Assembly: GCA_963700105.1 (NCBI GenBank)
Contig: CAVOWL010000004.1
Span: 1,550,001 to 1,614,000 of the forward strand
Source of the DNA: CAVUWL01 sp963700105
GTDB lineage: Bacteria; Actinomycetota; Thermoleophilia; Solirubrobacterales; 70-9
Length of the DNA stretch: 64,000 nucleotides
Reading direction: 5' to 3'
A program made the translations under genes and the position numbers. Numbering within the stretch: position 1 is the stretch's first letter; each line of letters starts with the position of its first letter. The notes beneath the pieces were generated by a model that was not told where the DNA came from, ran no database searches, and saw nothing but the letters and a program-made list of their open reading frames with translations. Positions 62,434 to 64,000 of this stretch are shown here, in pieces.

Positions 62434-63408
62434 ATGCCCGAGCAGGTTACCTCGGCGGCACCCACAAGGGACTCGGACCAACACAACCAGCTCTACGGCG
62501 CTAAGTACTACGCCAACTATTGGGGCAGCGGCGGCCCCTATGAGCGCAACGATCGCTGGCTGCGCTTCTTCGGTGACGTCGCCGACGGGCTGATCCGCGA
62601 CTTCCACCCGACCAGCGTCCTTGACGCCGGCTGCGCGATGGGCTTCCTGGTCGAGCAGCTGCGCAAAAAGGGGGTCGACGCGAGGGGCTTCGACGTCTCC
62701 GAATACGCGATCTCCCAGGTCGACGATTCGGCCGCCCCCTACTGCAAGGTCGGTTCGGTGACCGATCCAATCGAGGGCCGTTATGAGCTCATCACCTGTA
62801 TCGAGGTGCTCGAGCACCTCCCGCCTGAGCAGGCCGACACGGCGATAGCCAACCTCTGCTCGGCCACCGACTTGATCGTGATGTCGAGCACGCCGGGGGA
62901 CTACGGTGAGCCAACCCACCTCAACGTGATGCAGCCAGAGGACTGGGCCGCCAAGTTCGCCCAGAATGGATTCCTGCGCGACCTCGACCGCGACCTCAGC
63001 TATCTCTCACACTGGGCCGCCGTCTACGTCCGCCGCGAGGAGCCCCAGGCAGAGACGGTGCGGCGCTATGACCGCGGCTGGTGGCGGCTGCGGCGCGAGG
63101 TCGACGAGGTGCGCGAATCGCTGCTCGCCGCCCAGGGGGCGCTTGAGGCGGAGCCCGGTCGACTGCAGCCCCCCGGCCAGGCATCGGCGATGAGGGAAAC
63201 AATCGCCGACCAGGAGAGGGAAATCCTCCGCCTTCGCGACCTGCTGATCGGCAAGGACCGCGAACTCGGGGCCGCCAAGGGGCTGCTTGCGGTCGTCGAG
63301 GACCGGGCGCTGCGGGTCTCCGCCGTAAAGGAACGGGTGGCCTCTAAAGTCCCGGGGTCGGGGCCGCTGCTGGACATCCTCTTGCGGCTCCTCCGCGGCC
63401 GCGCCTAG
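62434..63408 (+). CDS. SAM-dependent methyltransferase with C-terminal coiled coil
   Basis: 324 aa. Class I methyltransferase domain (about 50-185): SVLDAGCAMGFLVEQLRKKG (motif I), ARGFDVSEYAISQV, LITCIEVLEHLPPEQADTAI. Residues about 210-300 form a helical, Glu/Arg/Leu-rich coiled coil (ETIADQEREILRLRDLLIGK). A methyltransferase joined to a coiled coil beside a Wzm/Wzt exporter resembles WbdD, which caps chains and measures length in E. coli O9a, but the kinase domain of WbdD is not present here. A GT2 gene follows after 8 nt. Confidence 0.85.
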   Translation: MPEQVTSAAPTRDSDQHNQLYGAKYYANYWGSGGPYERNDRWLRFFGDVADGLIRDFHPTSVLDAGCAMGFLVEQLRKKGVDARGFDVSEYAISQVDDSAAPYCKVGSVTDPIEGRYELITCIEVLEHLPPEQADTAIANLCSATDLIVMSSTPGDYGEPTHLNVMQPEDWAAKFAQNGFLRDLDRDLSYLSHWAAVYVRREEPQAETVRRYDRGWWRLRREVDEVRESLLAAQGALEAEPGRLQPPGQASAMRETIADQEREILRLRDLLIGKDRELGAAKGLLAVVEDRALRVSAVKERVASKVPGSGPLLDILLRLLRGRA

Positions 63409-63416
63409 AGGTCGCC

Positions 63417-64000
63417 GTGCCGCGCTTCTCGATCCTTACCCCGGTTTACGAGACGCCGCCGCACGTGCTGCGCAAGATGTTGCGCTCGGTGGCGAACCAG
63501 AGTTACGGCGCCTGGGAGCACTGCCTGGTCGATGACGGCTCGGCGGCCCCCCACATCCGCCAGATCCTCGATAGCGCGGGGGAGACCGACGCTCGCTTTC
63601 GGGTCGCCTATCGGGCACAGAACGCCGGCATAGTCGCCGCCTCCAACGACGCGCTGGCGATGGCCGAGGGCGATTTCGTCGTCCTCCTCGACCACGACGA
63701 CCTGCTCCATCCCGACGCCCTCGCCGAGGTCGCCGAGGCGATCGACGCCGCCCCCGACGCCGACTACGTCTACACCGACGAGGACAAGGTCGACGAACGC
63801 GGCTTTCACTCCGGCCCCTTTTTCAAGCCCGACTGGTCGCCGGAGCGGATGCGGACGCAGATGTACACCTGTCACCTGAGCGTTTTGCGCCGCTCCTTGA
63901 GCATCGAGGTCGGTGGCTTCGATGCCCGCTTCGAGGGCTCCCAAGATTGGGACCTGGTGCTGAAGGTAACCGAGCGCTCGCGCCGCATCCTCCACGTCCC
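63417..64000 (+). CDS. Family 2 glycosyltransferase (N-terminal part, cut by window edge)
   Basis: Frame open to the window end; start GTG at 63417, 8 nt after the methyltransferase stop. 194 codons visible. PRFSILTPVYETPPHVLRKM, HCLVDDGSAAPHIRQI, NAGIVAASNDALAMAEGDFV and VLLDHDDLLHPDAL (DxD-like) are strong GT2 motifs, then DYVYTDEDKVDERGFHSGPF, FFKPDWSPE and GSQDWDLVLKVTE, like large multi-domain O-antigen transferases. The protein is likely longer. Confidence 0.92.
   Translation, partial: MPRFSILTPVYETPPHVLRKMLRSVANQSYGAWEHCLVDDGSAAPHIRQILDSAGETDARFRVAYRAQNAGIVAASNDALAMAEGDFVVLLDHDDLLHPDALAEVAEAIDAAPDADYVYTDEDKVDERGFHSGPFFKPDWSPERMRTQMYTCHLSVLRRSLSIEVGGFDARFEGSQDWDLVLKVTERSRRILHV

Noticed and set aside
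1..64000. Search for transposases, integrases, phage genes, toxin-antitoxin pairs and restriction systems
   Set aside because: No translation showed a DDE/tyrosine or serine recombinase motif, phage structural gene or convincing defence gene; the tRNA remnant and P450 fragment are the only hints of past mobility.

Overview
The window is high-GC bacterial chromosome. Actinobacterial traits are a LexA box of the CGAAC-N4-GTTCG type, FdxA-type ferredoxin, a CIRCE-controlled groESL operon, an ImuB/DUF6504/DnaE2 mutagenesis cassette and a full-length Lhr helicase. The combination of secreted beta-propellers, an IPT/PASTA protein and a Wzm/Wzt surface-polysaccharide locus suggests a soil actinobacterium of the Thermoleophilia (Solirubrobacter/Conexibacter-like). 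That placement is inference; no rRNA is present to test it.

Layout. (1) 1-6639, minus strand: one apparent operon running response regulator, histidine kinase, MacA-like adaptor, MacB-like ATPase, MacB-like permease, DUF5666-like membrane protein, lipoprotein. It reads as a cell-envelope stress or efflux module. (2) 6640-11064: gene-poor segment with a degenerate tRNA-Ser, two secreted proteins and a cytochrome P450 remnant; it looks like decayed accessory DNA. (3) 11065-20834: small membrane proteins, an MFS exporter, a fusion of a catalytically dead ArsC-like domain with a zincin-like metallopeptidase, a lipoprotein, a seven-bladed secreted propeller, a stand-alone GT51 transglycosylase, a COG4280-like membrane protein with a tiny coupled partner, and divergent tetR/enoyl-CoA hydratase. 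(4) 20924-25789: SOS-controlled imuB-DUF6504-dnaE2 cassette. (5) 25944-44447: housekeeping and stress genes (aquaporin, ion channel, cyclophilin, Mrp ATPase, ferredoxin, SDR protein, groES-groEL, ASCH protein, Crp/Fnr regulator, Lhr) and two paralogous secreted clan GH-A hydrolase-like proteins. (6) 44451-64000: surface polysaccharide locus with O-antigen ligase/polymerase, polyprenyl-phosphate sugar transferase, rmlA/rmlD/rmlB/rmlC for dTDP-L-rhamnose, at least five glycosyltransferases, a Wzt/Wzm ABC exporter flanked by two methyltransferases (one with a coiled-coil tail) and a polytopic membrane protein.

How they fit: the rml genes supply dTDP-rhamnose, the sugar transferase primes the lipid carrier, the glycosyltransferases extend the chain, and Wzm/Wzt exports it. 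The methyltransferases next to Wzt could cap the chain and so control length and export, as WbdD does in E. coli O9a; this is the most interesting functional hypothesis here. The clearest regulatory signals are the LexA operator lying on the imuB promoter and start codon, and the CIRCE element on the groES promoter.
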